This document shows, in pieces, positions 10,652 to 29,202 of a DNA stretch of 64,000 bases (within the stretch, counting starts at the first letter, position 1; every line of letters begins with the position of its first letter). This DNA is from Micractinium sp. NFX-FRZ (lineage: Eukaryota; Chlorophyta; Trebouxiophyceae; Chlorellales; Chlorellaceae): assembly GCA_029339195.1 (NCBI GenBank), contig JAPTJF010000168.1, positions 1-64,000 of the forward strand, read 5' to 3'. Made by a program: the position numbers and the translations under genes. The notes under the pieces are model-generated. The model was not told the origin of the DNA. It saw only the letters and a list, made by a program, of their open reading frames with translations, and made no database searches.

Positions 10652-13226
10652 TCACAAGCGGCCCAGCGCTCCTCTGCCGCCGCTGCCGTGGTGCTCTCCG
10701 CCTGCACCACCCACAACAGCCAGCTGCACGCGGGTGATGGGGCTGCCCTCCGCACCCGCTTCTCCCATGTCGTCCGGCTGCAGCCTGAAACTGCCCTTGG
10801 CTTTGAGCCTGCTGCTGGCCGCTGCTGTCCCGCCGCCCTCTGCCGCCCCAGCTGTTGCTGCCTGCTTGTCGAGCGACACAGCCAGCACGCCGGCAGCGAT
10901 GACCGCCGCTCCTGCCACCCCCAGCAGCGAGAGGGGCTCCGAAAAGAAAGCCACCCCGATGACATGTGCCCTGTGGGGGCAAAGGCAAAATGAGCGTCGG
11001 GCGGATGAGCATGTGGCCTGGCGACACGATATGCTTGGATGGGGGACAAATTAAGTGCAGCTGCTGGCAGCCAGGTGGCATGCTCTTGCTCAGCAACACC
11101 GCCTGCCTCCTGGCCGTGCACTGCCGACACCGCGCACACCCCCCAACCAGGCCCACATCCCTCCAGCCGCTCACCAAACGACTTGGGTGAAGTTGAAGGC
11201 TGAGGCACGCGCCGCCTGCTCCAGCTGGAAGCCTCTGTTCAGCAGCAGCTGGGCAGCAAACGAGGCGCACCCCACCCCCAGCAGGCACAGACACGCGCGC
11301 CAGTTGGGCACCACCGCCGGCTGCAGGCAGGCAGGCAGCGGGGGGAAAACGTGAGGCGGGGAGCGCAGGGGTGAGCTGTGCAGCAGCCCCTGTCAGGCAG
11401 GGGCAGATGGGCTGGGGAGGTGACAGCCTGGGCACAGCAGGTAGGCATGCTGGCTGGCAGCAGGCAGCAGGGTTCCAGATGCACCAGGCGGGCATACCTT
11501 TGGAATCCCTGCCGCCATGGGTACTGCGCCTGCTACCAGTGACACGGCATGGAACCAGCACGCGATGCTCAGGCTGGGCGAGCTCCTGCACCCACGTGTG
11601 AGCGGCAGCAAGCAAGCGGCGCTCAAGCGGCGGCAGCGGCGGCAGCAGTTGGGCGCCAGAGCAGCCTGCCTGAGGCGCTCTGCATGTTCAGCCGCAGGCC
11701 TGGGTGCCCGCCTCCTGCAAGCGACGCTTGACCTGCCGACGTTGGCTGGCGGTCCCCCAGCAAAAGGCGGGCACTCACTTTCCGATGCGCCGGATGGTGA
11801 TGTATGCCAGGGAGGCCAGCACTGCACCCGCCACGCCCAGCACAATGCCTGCCAGCCTGCCTGAGCTGCAGCCCGCCTGCTGTGCTTCTCCCTGGCTGCT
11901 GTGATGCGCAAAGAGCTGCAGGATGAAGGGGGGCTGGGCAACAAGCACCACCCCCGCCAGGCTGGCCAGGCACCTGCAGGCGAGAGACGGGTGGGCGAGG
12001 CAGCGGGCAGGGTGTTGAGCTGGGGGCGAGAGTGCAGGTGCTGGGGTGGCCAGGGCTCAGCTCTGCATGCTTTCCACGCAATCCCCTACTGTTAATCCGT
12101 CTTCGTCACCCAGCATGCCCCAGAAGGCGGGATGGCTTCTGTACAGGCTGCATGTGAGCAAGCTGCGCACGCGCATGCAGCACAAGGCCAGCTTTAAACC
12201 AGGCCCGTCCCCAGCCTGGCCGGCCCACTCACCCCGCGCTCGTGCACCAGCCACAGCGCTCGCCCAGCAGCACGCGCCCCAGCAGGGCACAGAACGCCGG
12301 GTTGAGGAACAGCAGGGTGATGCAGTCGGCCAGGGGCAGCTTGGCGAGTGAGAAGTAGAAGAAGGCCATGGCAGCGGTGCCTGCGGGACGGGATGAAGGG
12401 GGTGGGATGTGTCGGGGTTAGATGGGTGGGACTGTGGCGGGACGGGGTGGCAGTGAGATGGAGGCGGGACAGGTGGGTTGAGCTGTGTGCAGGCGATATG
12501 GCACACAGCTGCGAGCTGAGAGGGCGGCGGAGGTTGCGCAGTGGCGCAGGCGAGGCGGTTCATTCAAGCAGCACACTCTGCCTTCTGCCTCACCCAGCAT
12601 GCCGCGCAGCGCCAGCCAGTGGTAGGGCGGGCGACCAAAGAGCGGGGAGATGCCCTGGGCGCGCGCTGTGCCTGCTGAGAAGGCCATGGCCAGGCAAGAG
12701 CGCACAAAGATGACCTGGCAGGCACAACAGGGGGGAGGAGCAAGCGGGTTGGTGAAGATGCCGCCGTGGCACAACTTCTGGTTACAACGAAGCAGCGAGA
12801 GTACATGCATGCCGGTGCTTGGGCTCGTCATCACACGCTGTTAAATCAGGGCGCAAGGAGCAGGCCCATCTGATGTGCTGGGCAGCAGCAGACAGCGCAG
12901 CCTGGTGTCGACAGCTGGCTTCCCACCACCTGGCCTGGACCCCCCACCTGGAACAGAGACACGGATGGGTCAAACTGCCCCACGGCCTTCACCAACGCGG
13001 CGGCCACTGCAAATATGAATGCCGAACCAAGGATGCAGGCACCGCCGCTGTGCCACACGGTCGCCGCTGCGGCACTCAAAGCGCTGGTGCCGCCGGCGGC
13101 AGTGGCGGCAGCAGGAACGCCTGCAGGCTGCGAGGTGGCGCCGTCACTGAGAAGACCCAGCTGCTCCTCCTCGTCTGAATTGGGGTCCGGCAAGGCCGCA
13201 GAAGCCCTGTGGCCGGCATCCGACAT
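10652..13226 (-). CDS. EamA-family (drug/metabolite transporter superfamily) membrane protein
   Basis: A predicted membrane transporter with two EamA repeats and about ten membrane helices; the substrate is unknown. Exons: 13226-12948, 12714-12594, 12380-12233, 11973-11779, 11585-11498, 11320-11175 and 10970-10652, giving 431 residues with every phase matching. Features typical of the family are RGMLG at the end of helix 2, TAAMAFFYFSLAKLPLADC, LLFLNPAF, and the second-repeat motif NFTQVVWAHVIGVAFFSE. The N-terminal 60 residues are acidic and soluble (LPDPNSDEEEQLGLL), and the C-terminal 75 residues form a low-complexity soluble tail. The start is the ATG at 13226; the upstream in-frame TTG was rejected. 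It is head-to-head with glucosidase I, 249 bp away. The SLC35G-like group fits best, but triose-phosphate or nucleotide-sugar transport is not supported by any motif seen. Confidence 0.88.
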
Positions 13227-13475
13227 GCCCGCCAAATAAACCGAGCTTTTTCTACAGGGCTGCCAATTTGAACCGTTGGTAAATATTCACTGGAGATTAA
13301 ACAGCCGAAATGGGCGTGCTGGCATGAGAGCTCCCGCCCAAAAATCAATGAGCAGCGCAGGCACAGCACAGGGCTCCCAAAGCCGCTTCATCACTGCAGT
13401 GCATCACCACTGATTCAAGATCGAAGCTTGATCTTCAGTTAGAGCGGCGTCGGGGCTGAGGCTCATTTAGCTGCT
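13227..13475. promoter_or_regulatory. Divergent promoter region, transporter / glucosidase I
   Basis: 249 bp lie between the two start codons and must serve both genes. The region has an AT-rich patch around TAAATATTCACTG (about 13279-13291) and a near-palindrome around AAGATCGAAGCTTGATCTT (about 13419-13437). No canonical TATA box was seen. Confidence 0.55.
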
Positions 13476-21111
<7,636 letters not shown>

Positions 21112-21666
21112 TGGCAGCGCTGCTGGCAGCAAATACCGTGTCCAATTGCCAGGGAGAGAAGGCTTGCAGCAAGCATCAGTTGTGAGGCCCGGAGGGGGGA
21201 GGCTGGCAGCAGGTCTGCGAGGGGAAGCCTTCATTTTCTCCCAACAGGCTCCTTTTGGCTGCCTCCTGGCTGCCGTCCTGGCGCCGCTCTCCGTGGCACT
21301 ACTGCTGTGCTGCCTGCTGCAAAGCCTCCTGTGATGCCTGGTCCTTGTTCTTTTCGCATTGCATGTTGTTTTTGCTGTTGTTTCATTCAGCACTGCGTGC
21401 GTGTGCTAGCATTGACGGTGCCCCAAACACAACTGGAACTGGTTGAAGCAGGAGAGGAGAGAGCTGAGCAAAGGAAGAAAGGAGGGGCAGAGAGAAGGCA
21501 AAACCAATGGGCCAGCGGTGCTTGCTGCCCAGGGAAGGCAGCGGCAGCCAAGCCTGGGCTGGGCTGCGCCAGCCCCACGCTGCTGCCGCAGCTTGCCGTA
21601 CTCGGCGCTGCCACCGCAGGTGCAGCAAGTGCAGCGGGTGCAATGGGGTGCGAGGGGACGGGCCCC
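21112..21666. other. Convergent 3' region, glucosidase I / eIF3L
   Basis: 555 bp between two convergent stop codons. It must hold both 3'UTRs. There is a T-rich patch at about 21345-21385. No TGTAA signal was seen in either direction and no gene was recognised. Confidence 0.55.
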
Positions 21667-23526
21667 TCAGCGCGCCGCCACCGGTGCCGCCGCCGCCGCG
21701 GGTGCTGCTGCGGCGGGCGCAGCGGGCGCAGCGCGCGGCATGGCGTCCAGCTCCCGCACAATCTCCTCAAACCGGGCAATGTGGCGCACCAGGAAGTCGC
21801 CTGCACACAGTAAGAGCAAACCAGTACACAAACAGCAGGCGGTGAGCACAGCGAGGGAGCAGGTGCAGCGGGGCTAAAAAGCAAGTCGATTGCCACGAGG
21901 TGTAAAGGACCGAGGCGGGATGGCAGGGGGGCAGTGCTTCCCAATGCCCCTCTCCCTCCCTCTCACCCTTGACGGTCTTTGCCTTGGGCTCAGCCACCAC
22001 CACCATCTCCTCGCCGTCCTGCTGCTCAATGCTGCACGCCAGGGGGAGGGGGTGGCACGACGCACAGGAGGAGGGGCAGCGGAGGGCTGTTAGGAGGTGC
22101 CGGCAGCAGGGATCCCAGTGGGTCGCATGTGTCCCGGCTGCCATTGGGCGGGCCTCTACCACACTGAACCCACCCTCACGCGCATGCCGACGCTTGTACA
22201 GGGTACACTGCCTGCAAGCCAGCCTGCCTGGCATATGGAGTTGAGCTCGCACTCTTCAACTCAATACAGGAGCATTGTTCCCTGCCTGAAAAGAGAGGTC
22301 AGCAAACAGCAGGCACAGGAGCGCGCACCTGAACTCGATGTCGCCGGCCGACACGGGCGCGCCGGACAGCGGGTCGCCGGTGGTCCAGGTGACCACCTGC
22401 ACAGGTATGGGCACGTGTGGTGAAGGAGGTCAGGCAGGCACATGAATGGTAGGTCGGTGGGTCGAGGGGGGTGTTGGGTGGGATGATGGAGGGCACAAGA
22501 GACATGGGATTGGATGAGGAGGGTTCAATATGGGGGAGGGAGGGGAGCAGCAAGACGGGGTCGGTGGTGGGACAGGTGTGAGCAAACGGGGAGCACAGGC
22601 ACATGGCTGAACAGCATGCAACCGGTGCTCTAAAAGAACGGCGTTGAGAGACTGCGGTATGCACGGGGTTGCGCGGCGGCTGGTCAGGCGTGGGAAAGTT
22701 GGAATCAGGCCCCGCGACCAGACGGGGCTCATGCGAAAGATGGTGATTGTTTCCTTGGCTCATCAAGCCAGCCGAGCGCATTGTATAAAGCGTTGGATGT
22801 TGGATGCATCGGTGCAGGAGGGGTGTGCCATGCACACAATGGCAGGCAGCATGTGCACATGGGCAGAGGCGGTCTGCGGTTGGCTGGTCGGGCGTGGGAA
22901 AGTTGGAATCAGGCCCGGCAGGGCTCATGCGAAAGATGGTGATTGTTTCCTGGACTCGTCACCCCAGCTGGGCAAGCACGTGCGGTGCACTGCTGTGCAA
23001 TGCAGTGCACGTGCACGCTGAGCATGTGCCCACAGCACATGGCCCCTCCCGCCCTCGCCACCCGTGCCCAACACTGGCAGCGCCCGCCCCTCTCCACCAA
23101 ATCCCTGCCCAGCACGCCCAGCATGCACAGCGCACCTGCGTGCTCTGGCGCAGGAGCGCCAGCTGCTGCTTGAGTGTGTCAATGTCCACCTCAGCCAGGC
23201 CCGCCAGCTTGGTCAGCGGGATGCTCTGCAGGCAGGGGAAAGGGAGGCGACAAAGTACTTGAAAGGATGCTTGGCAGTTGCAGGTTGCTCATGGGTTGGT
23301 GAGGAAGATGCAGGGCTGGCCATTCTTTGTTGCCGTCAGCGTCGCTGTACGCAGCCGTGTCACAACCACACGGCCAGCCTAGCAGGGCAGCAGGCAGGCA
23401 GGCCGCCGCCCAGCCACCACCTCCCCAGACCCGCCAACGCCCACTCACGCTGTAGAGCTTGAGGAACTGCTTGAGGGCGGGCAGGTGCTTGCGCTCCTCC
23501 ACCTCCACCATGAACACCCTGCAAAA

Positions 23527-23573
<47 letters not shown>

Positions 23574-26500
23574 GGGGAGTGAGTCCACGTGAGGACAGCA
23601 AAGCACCGACTCTGACGCCTGCTCCCATGTGCCCACCCCGTGCCTCCCTCACCCAACGGAGGCACACCATGGGTACCTTCCCAGCAGCAGCGCCCGCCCC
23701 CGCCCCGCACCTCAGCTGCGTGCGGAATGCCTCCATGTTGGTGTTGGCGGCGGGGTTGGCGTAGTCGGGGCCCGCCGCGCTCACAAACTTGGGGCAGGCG
23801 TAGGTGAACAGCTCCTCGTACGTGTCGCTGCTGCCGTTGCTCATGGACCGCACCTTCTCGCCGTACCTGGGGAGGGAGAGAGCGGGAGACAGAGGGTTTG
23901 CTAGGGGGCGCACCAGCATGAGGGGGTGGGTATGTACTGCTGCCGCGCCTTCTCGCCGTGCCTGATGGGCTGGGGCGAGTTTGGTGAAAGCGCCACAGTA
24001 ATGAGGAGGTGGGAGACGGTGCACTGGCACGGCAAGCGGGATGCGAAGAGTGTGTGTGTGGGGGGGGGGAGACGCGGGTTTGATTCCGCGCCGGCGCAGC
24101 GCAGCGCAGCAGATGGACCAGCTGCCTCGCCGAGGCATGCATGCACAGCGCCGCTCGGCATGCACATCACATCACATCACATCAAAGCGTGCCCCCAGCG
24201 TGCTCACTTCTCGCGCAGCGTGTTTGCCACCGCCTCGTCCAGCAGCCGGTTGGCGGTGGGGCACAGCGCGGTGGAGATGGCCAGCAGGGCGTACATCTGG
24301 GGGGGGGGGGAGAGGGGGGAGGGGGAGCAGCAGCGGGTGAGTGAGTGAGTTGGGCGGCCAGAGAGGGTGGTGAGGGGGCAGCATGGAAATTGTGAGTTGG
24401 GGGGCCGGGCCCGCTCAGGAGGGTCTGGGAGCTGCGGAGCGCCCGCAAGGGTCACTTCCTCCCACCGCCGCCCTTTACAACCCACAACCAGGAGCCCATA
24501 AGGCGGCGCCCACCTGCTCGTTCTTCTTCAAGATCTGCTCGTACACAGCGCCCCGGGACTGGTGCTTGGCCCTGCGGGGTGTGGGTCAGGTGGGGGCCCC
24601 AGGTGCGGCAGGTGAGCAAGGGGGGCGGACAGGGAGCAGAGTGCTGGGAGGAGGGCGGCACGTTGCCATTTGGCCCAGCTGTTGCCCAGGCCCCGGAGCG
24701 AGCAGAGGCCCTGCCTGGCTGGAACCCTGCCCTACTCACTCAACCCACCCCACGCGTCAAGCGCACTTTCTCCCAGCAGCAGCAGCAGCCCCCCACGCCC
24801 CCGCCCCCCACGCCTCACTTGGAGATGTATGTGAGGATGAAGTTGAAGCACTTGGCGGCGTCCAGGTAGCGCCGCATCTGGACGTAGGCAAAGCCTGTGG
24901 GCAGCAGGGGCGGGGGCGGGGGACATGGAGCAGGGGGAGGCAGCTGAGGGGGTGAGGTGGCGGGGGTGGGTGCTGTGCAGGCCTGGCTGGCGAGCCGCTG
25001 CCTGCCACCCGCAGAGGCTTGGTTCAACTCTTGTTTGTGAAGTGCGCCTCACACATGCTCTGGAGGAGTGGGTTCACAGTTTCTCATTTTTTAGGTTTTG
25101 GTTGTGTTTCCTTTTTTTCTTCCTTTTCTGTACCCCACACCGCATATTGTGGGCGCCCCTGCCACCTCACTGGGGGAGCCTTCAACACCTACCTCCCCCC
25201 CCCCCCCCCCCCCCCCGCCCCCCCCCCCCCCCGGAAGGGCTCACCGATGTAGTAGAAGAGTGTGATGTTGGCCATGGGGATCTTGGTGGTGAAGAGGGAC
25301 TTGCGCAGGAAGGGGTGCAGGGGGGCCATGGACTGCGTGAGGGGGGGAGGAGGTGGGGGCAGGGAGGCAGGGACAAGGGGTGGGCAAGGGGGGGAGGGGC
25401 GGGGAGGGGCGTTGGGCGGGGGAAGCAGGGGCAGTGGAGGGGAGGGGTGGGCATGGGTGATGGCGGAGGAGGGTGCTGTGCTGTGCCCAGCACCTCAGGA
25501 GGGGCCCAGGGCGGTGCCGTAGAACGGAGTGCACACCCCGCGCCTCACCCTCGCACCCAATACAGCACTACCTCAGAACGGGAGCCGTACAAGCAAGTCA
25601 ACAGCACGTGTCGCTGGCCCATCGTTGCGCTCGGGTCAAGGCTTTACGGTCACATGCTGTACACGGCAGGTTGGAGACGGCGCAGGCTGCTGGGCCCTTC
25701 CAACGCCACACACCCACGCACCTGCAGGGCGGCGGTGTAGTCCCCCAGGATGGAGTGCACGCGCAGCAGGCCGACCAGGGAGAAGTAGCCCAGCATGCGG
25801 CGCACGTTGGACTGCAGGGAGGCGGGCAGGGGGCAGGGGACGTTTGGGGGTAGAAGGGCAGGGAGGTGAGGAGGGCAAAGGCATGGGGGAGGCAGGGCAG
25901 CAGAGTATGAGGCGCGCGACGGACTCTGCTGCAGGGAGGGAGGGGGGTGAGGCCGGGAGGGACGCGGGCAGGGAGGCAGGCGGGCGCAACAGGCGGGGAG
26001 GCAGAGGCACGGAACTTTGGTGTGCTGGGCCCCTTGGCCCCTCCGCTTACCACGCTGCTGTACCCTTCCGTCTGGTACATCTTGTCCGCCACGCCTGCAG
26101 GGGTGGGGGTAGAAAGTAGGAGCAACAAGTCAACAATGTTTAGGTGGAGGGGTGGGCGGGGGGCTGAGGAGTCAGGGAGGGCGGGCCAGGAAAGGCAGGG
26201 TGGCACATGCCGATCAAGTGCATTGCCAGATAAGGAGCGGCTAGGTGGAGTACGAGCGCTGTGCTGTGCAGCACGTGCAGGAGGGGTGGTGCATGGAGGA
26301 GGCGCGCTGCGTGTGCCAGAGCTGGTCAGGCGTGGGAAAGTTGGAATCAGGCCCCGCGGGGCTCATGCGAAAGATGGTGATTGTTTCCTTGGCTCATCAA
26401 GCCAGCTGGCAGCGCGCTCGCTTGGTGCAGTGCAGGGATGCGTGCAGGGGAGTGGAGTACCGCCAGTAGCAGCACAGGCTGAGCAGGTATTGCCCCCTGC

Positions 26501-28925
26501 CCCCGTCGCTCCCCATTTGCCTACCCCAGCGCAGCCCGAGTGCGCCCTCTTGCCGCCCCTCGCCCCCAGCCCACCCACCTGGCTGCGCCAGCTCCTCGCG
26601 GATGGCGGACCGGGTCACCATCTCGTTGAGGAAGGCAACCACGGCCTGCGGGCAACGAGAGGGAGCAGGGAGAAGGAGGGAAGGAAGTTGAGGAAGGCAA
26701 TCACAGCCTGCGGACAGAATATGGAGCAACTAGAAGGAGCAGGAGGGAAGGGATCGACGGAGAGGCGGGGGTCCCACTCCCCGCGTGGGCTCCCACATAC
26801 GCACACCAACACCCCTGCTGGACCCCCAAGCTCTCCTCACCACCACCCACCCACCTTGGGCTGCCACACCCCCTGCGCCTCCGCCTTCCTCAGCAGCTCC
26901 ACCTCCTCGGCGCTCTTGCCCGCCAGCTTGCCCCTGTGGGGGTGGGCAGGGGGTAAGAGGGAGGGCAGGCAGGGTGACTTGGGAGCGAGAGTTGGAAGCC
27001 AGCCTGCCCATGTCGGGGGGCAGGCAGGCAGGCAGGAAGACAGGAGCAGGGCAGAGGGCAAGCAGGGTGACTTCTGATGAGACTTGGAAGGCGAGGCGTG
27101 GAGGTGCCTGGTGTGCCGCGGGGGTGGAAGCGTGGGGGGGGGGCGGGGGGGGGGGGAGGGAAGGGTGCACAGCGGGGGTGGAAGCGTGGGGGCCACAGGA
27201 GTGCAGGTTGGGTGGGTGGGGTGAGAGGGTGGAGGTGTGGGGGGATGTGTCCGGCGTGCAAAGGGCTGCAGTTCATCGGCGCGCGGCCTGCTGCGGCCCG
27301 CTCATTGCTGGGCTGTGGGGTTGGGTGTGGCGCGGGTTCGTAGGAACAGCGGGGGGCGTCAGGGGGCGTCGACCCTCCGGGGGGATGCGGCCCTCCCCTC
27401 GCCAGGCAGCGTCAAACCCTTGCGGGGACGCGCCCTGCTGAGGGGCGGCGTGCATCAAAACCTCCAGAAGGGACGCAGCTCGGCACCGCTTGCTTCCGCG
27501 CTTATGGTTCTAATGTGCCTATGGTGCTGTTGCTGATGCTCTTGTGGGTGTGTGGTACAGTGCAATGCAGTGCGTCACATGGAAAGGGAAAGGAGGGCGC
27601 GGCAGCCAGGCCCGGGCGGGGCCAGAAATAAGACTCCGGCGCCCGCAGCGCCTGCCACAAGCGCCAGCTATCATGTGCAGTAAAATACCAGGCCTCCCAG
27701 TGATATCTACCTGCGGCCCCCACCCCGCCCCCACCTGTACTGGCAGTAGGACTGGAACTGGTAGACCGCCTCGTCAATCATGTCCCACAACCAGATGTTG
27801 GGCAGCAGCATGTTGAGGTTGCTGTTCAGGATCACTGCACGGGAGGGTGGGGGGGGGCAGGTAGAGGTGTGAACCTTGGTGCATGGGTTGCTGGATAGGT
27901 GGCAGAGCAGGTGGGCAGCAGGGCAGGGTTGGTGCACGGGGCGCGCTGCGCCGCTCTCAGCAGCTAGCACCGCGCAGGCAATCCCCCCCTCCCCACTCCC
28001 CCCAAAATCCCCCAAACGCGTGCACAGAGAGGGCGACGCACCCCCGCCTCGCGCAACCTCCCCGCCCCCACCCACCCGAGAAGAGCTCCCGGTAGTTCTC
28101 CCAAGAGTCCACCCGCTGCTCAATGGTGGGCTTGGTGCTGGCGTACAGGTGCCTGCGGGGGGGAGGGGAGGGGAGGGAAGGGGAGGTCAAGGGGGGTTGG
28201 GGGTGTTTCAAGCAGGCTCATGGCCGGTGCGCCACGGAGGCAACTTGAATTGCATCGATTTGCGGCAGCATACACCCCCGCGCCACTTCTCGTCTGATCC
28301 TATCTGTGCAGTGTCTCTGCCTGAACGTACATAGCCCTTTCGTAGCAGGCCAATCACGTGGTATCAGTCCATCCCCCCAACGTTGCCCATTCAGGGCCCT
28401 GCCTTACAGTGCCTTCCCCACAACTGCCATGCGCACCCCCCCCCGCCCACCTGTAGTACATCTCCTTGTACAGCAGGCCAAACACGTGGTCGCCGTCCAC
28501 CAGGTGCAGCACCGCCTCCACCGGCGGCCAGGTGGCGCCCTTGAAGAAGCGCTCGCTCAGGTGGGGGAAGGTGTGGCTGTACATCACAAACACCTCGTTG
28601 ATGTTGCGCTCGCTGCGGTAGAAGATGGTGGAGGAAAGGATTGTGAGTATAAGTGAACATGCGTGGGCGCGGGGTGAACGTCAGGCCCAGATTAGAGCAG
28701 CGGCAGGCGCCTCCCCGCCCACAACAACACTGCCTAAGCACGCATGCTTTGCAGTTCATTCTGCAATTCAAGCCTGTGCGGAGTTAGACAGCCTCTAAAC
28801 GCCACTCACCGGATGTGGCGGTACAGGAACTGCACAAAGTCGGCCACCATCTTTGGCACCGGCGCCGGCCGGGCGAAGCCGCCCTGCGGAGGAAAACAGG
28901 CGCAGCAAGGAAGGCGGAGCTTCAT
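21667..28925 (-). CDS. EIF3L: Eukaryotic translation initiation factor 3 subunit L
   Basis: A PCI-domain subunit of the eIF3 complex, which acts on the 40S ribosome during initiation. Exons: 28925-28810, 28612-28451, 28152-28076, 27834-27735, 26933-26855, 26645-26579, 26094-26051, 25811-25722, 25332-25245, 24894-24819, 24571-24514, 24296-24208, 23866-23711, 23518-23449, 23225-23136, 22396-22329, 22031-21967 and 21800-21667, giving 542 residues, the normal size. Family stretches include FLYRHIRERNINEVF, LSERFFKGATWPPVEAV, WLWDMIDEAVYQFQSYCQY, EQILKKNEQMYALLAI, and GDFLVRHIARFEEIV near the C terminus. The start is uncertain. An ATG at 28925, about 36 nt after a TATAAAG, opens in frame with no splice. 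The alternative is a 7-codon exon at 29251-29231 spliced to 28883, but this would overlap the neighbouring gene's first exon. Introns carry three snoRNA copies. The tail is Ala/Pro-rich. Confidence 0.92.
22677..22774 (-). ncRNA. Box C/D snoRNA, copy A (eIF3L intron)
   Basis: Read on the host-gene strand: terminal stem CGGCTGG/CCAGCCG (22774-22768 with 22683-22677), box C TTGATGA (22766-22760), a guide TCACCATCTTTCG (22746-22734) just before a D'-like ATGA, a GCCCCG/CGGGGC hairpin between D' and C', and box D CTGA (22687-22684). The guide is complementary over 13 nt to the conserved large-subunit rRNA segment CGAAAGATGGTGA. By the D+5 rule it would direct 2'-O-methylation of the second A of GAAAG, which I equate with yeast 25S Am807 (snR39/snR59; human U51/U32 family). 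It lies within the intron 22397-23135. Confidence 0.75.
22882..22969 (-). ncRNA. Box C/D snoRNA-like, copy B (diverged)
   Basis: A second copy about 200 bp from copy A in the same intron. The guide (22942-22930) is unchanged and the internal hairpin survives as GCCC/GGGC. Box C is GTGACGA (one mismatch to RTGATGA) and box D is CCGA instead of CTGA. The terminal stem is reduced to five pairs. It is either a degraded copy or a variant. Confidence 0.5.
23527..23572 (-). repeat. 46-nt G run (poly(C) on the eIF3L strand)
   Basis: On the coding strand this is (C)46 followed by TTTTGCAG and the exon at 23518, so it again serves as the polypyrimidine tract. Confidence 0.9.
25195..25232 (-). repeat. 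C run broken by one G (poly(G) after an eIF3L donor)
   Basis: On the coding strand a G tract begins about 12 nt after the donor GTGAGC of the exon ending at 25245. G runs near donors can act as splicing enhancers; here the role is only suggested. Confidence 0.8.
26314..26411 (-). ncRNA. Box C/D snoRNA, copy C (eIF3L intron)
   Basis: A third copy, in the intron 26095-26578. It has stem AGCTGG/CCAGCT extended by TGCC/GGCA across a 2-nt bulge, box C TTGATGA (26400-26394), the same 13-nt guide (26380-26368), the D'-C' hairpin GCCCC/GGGGC, and box D CTGA (26329-26326). Against copy A the outer stem pair changes from G-C to A-U on both sides, which is a compensatory change. Confidence 0.75.
26625..26707 (-). 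repeat. Decoy copy of an eIF3L exon start
   Basis: On the minus strand CCGCAG then GCTGTGATTGCCTTCCTC (from 26707) is a 19/21 match to the true exon start GCCGTGGTTGCCTTCCTC at 26645, which also follows CCGCAG. The copy lies 62 bp upstream of the real exon. Confidence 0.8.
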
Positions 28926-29202
28926 AACACTGCAGCCAACCCGTGACGCTATAGTCTGTTCTTTATAGCACAAGCAGCCCCACACATATACACCACCAGT
29001 GCTTGAAATTGCAAGCGGCGCAGCGGGGGGCGGCCTTCAAGCAGAGGCGCTGCCGGCGGGCGATTGTGGGTGGGCTGCCCAACTGTGCTGCGGCCAGCCC
29101 TGCGCAGCAGGCCGCCGCTCCTACCAGACCCTGAGATCTCACCCGAGCATCCCGCTGCCTGATTGCCCCCCGCTGCAGCCCGCAAGCTGAGCATGCAGCG
29201 TG
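28926..29202. promoter_or_regulatory. Divergent promoter region, eIF3L / DUF2232 gene
   Basis: 277 bp between the preferred start codons. On the minus strand a TATAAAG box (28967-28961) lies about 36 nt before the eIF3L ATG at 28925. Confidence 0.55.

Noticed and set aside
24061..24120. tRNA-like B-box (GGGTTTGATTCCGCGCC)
   Set aside because: The T-arm would need CCC but has only CC, and no credible A-box, anticodon arm or acceptor stem surrounds it. At most a tRNA pseudogene or SINE fragment.
22640..26420. The three repeats as a MITE or other transposon
   Set aside because: The short inverted ends could suggest a MITE, but there is no target-site duplication, all copies share the host strand, and the C/D boxes, stems and rRNA-complementary guide explain the conservation better.
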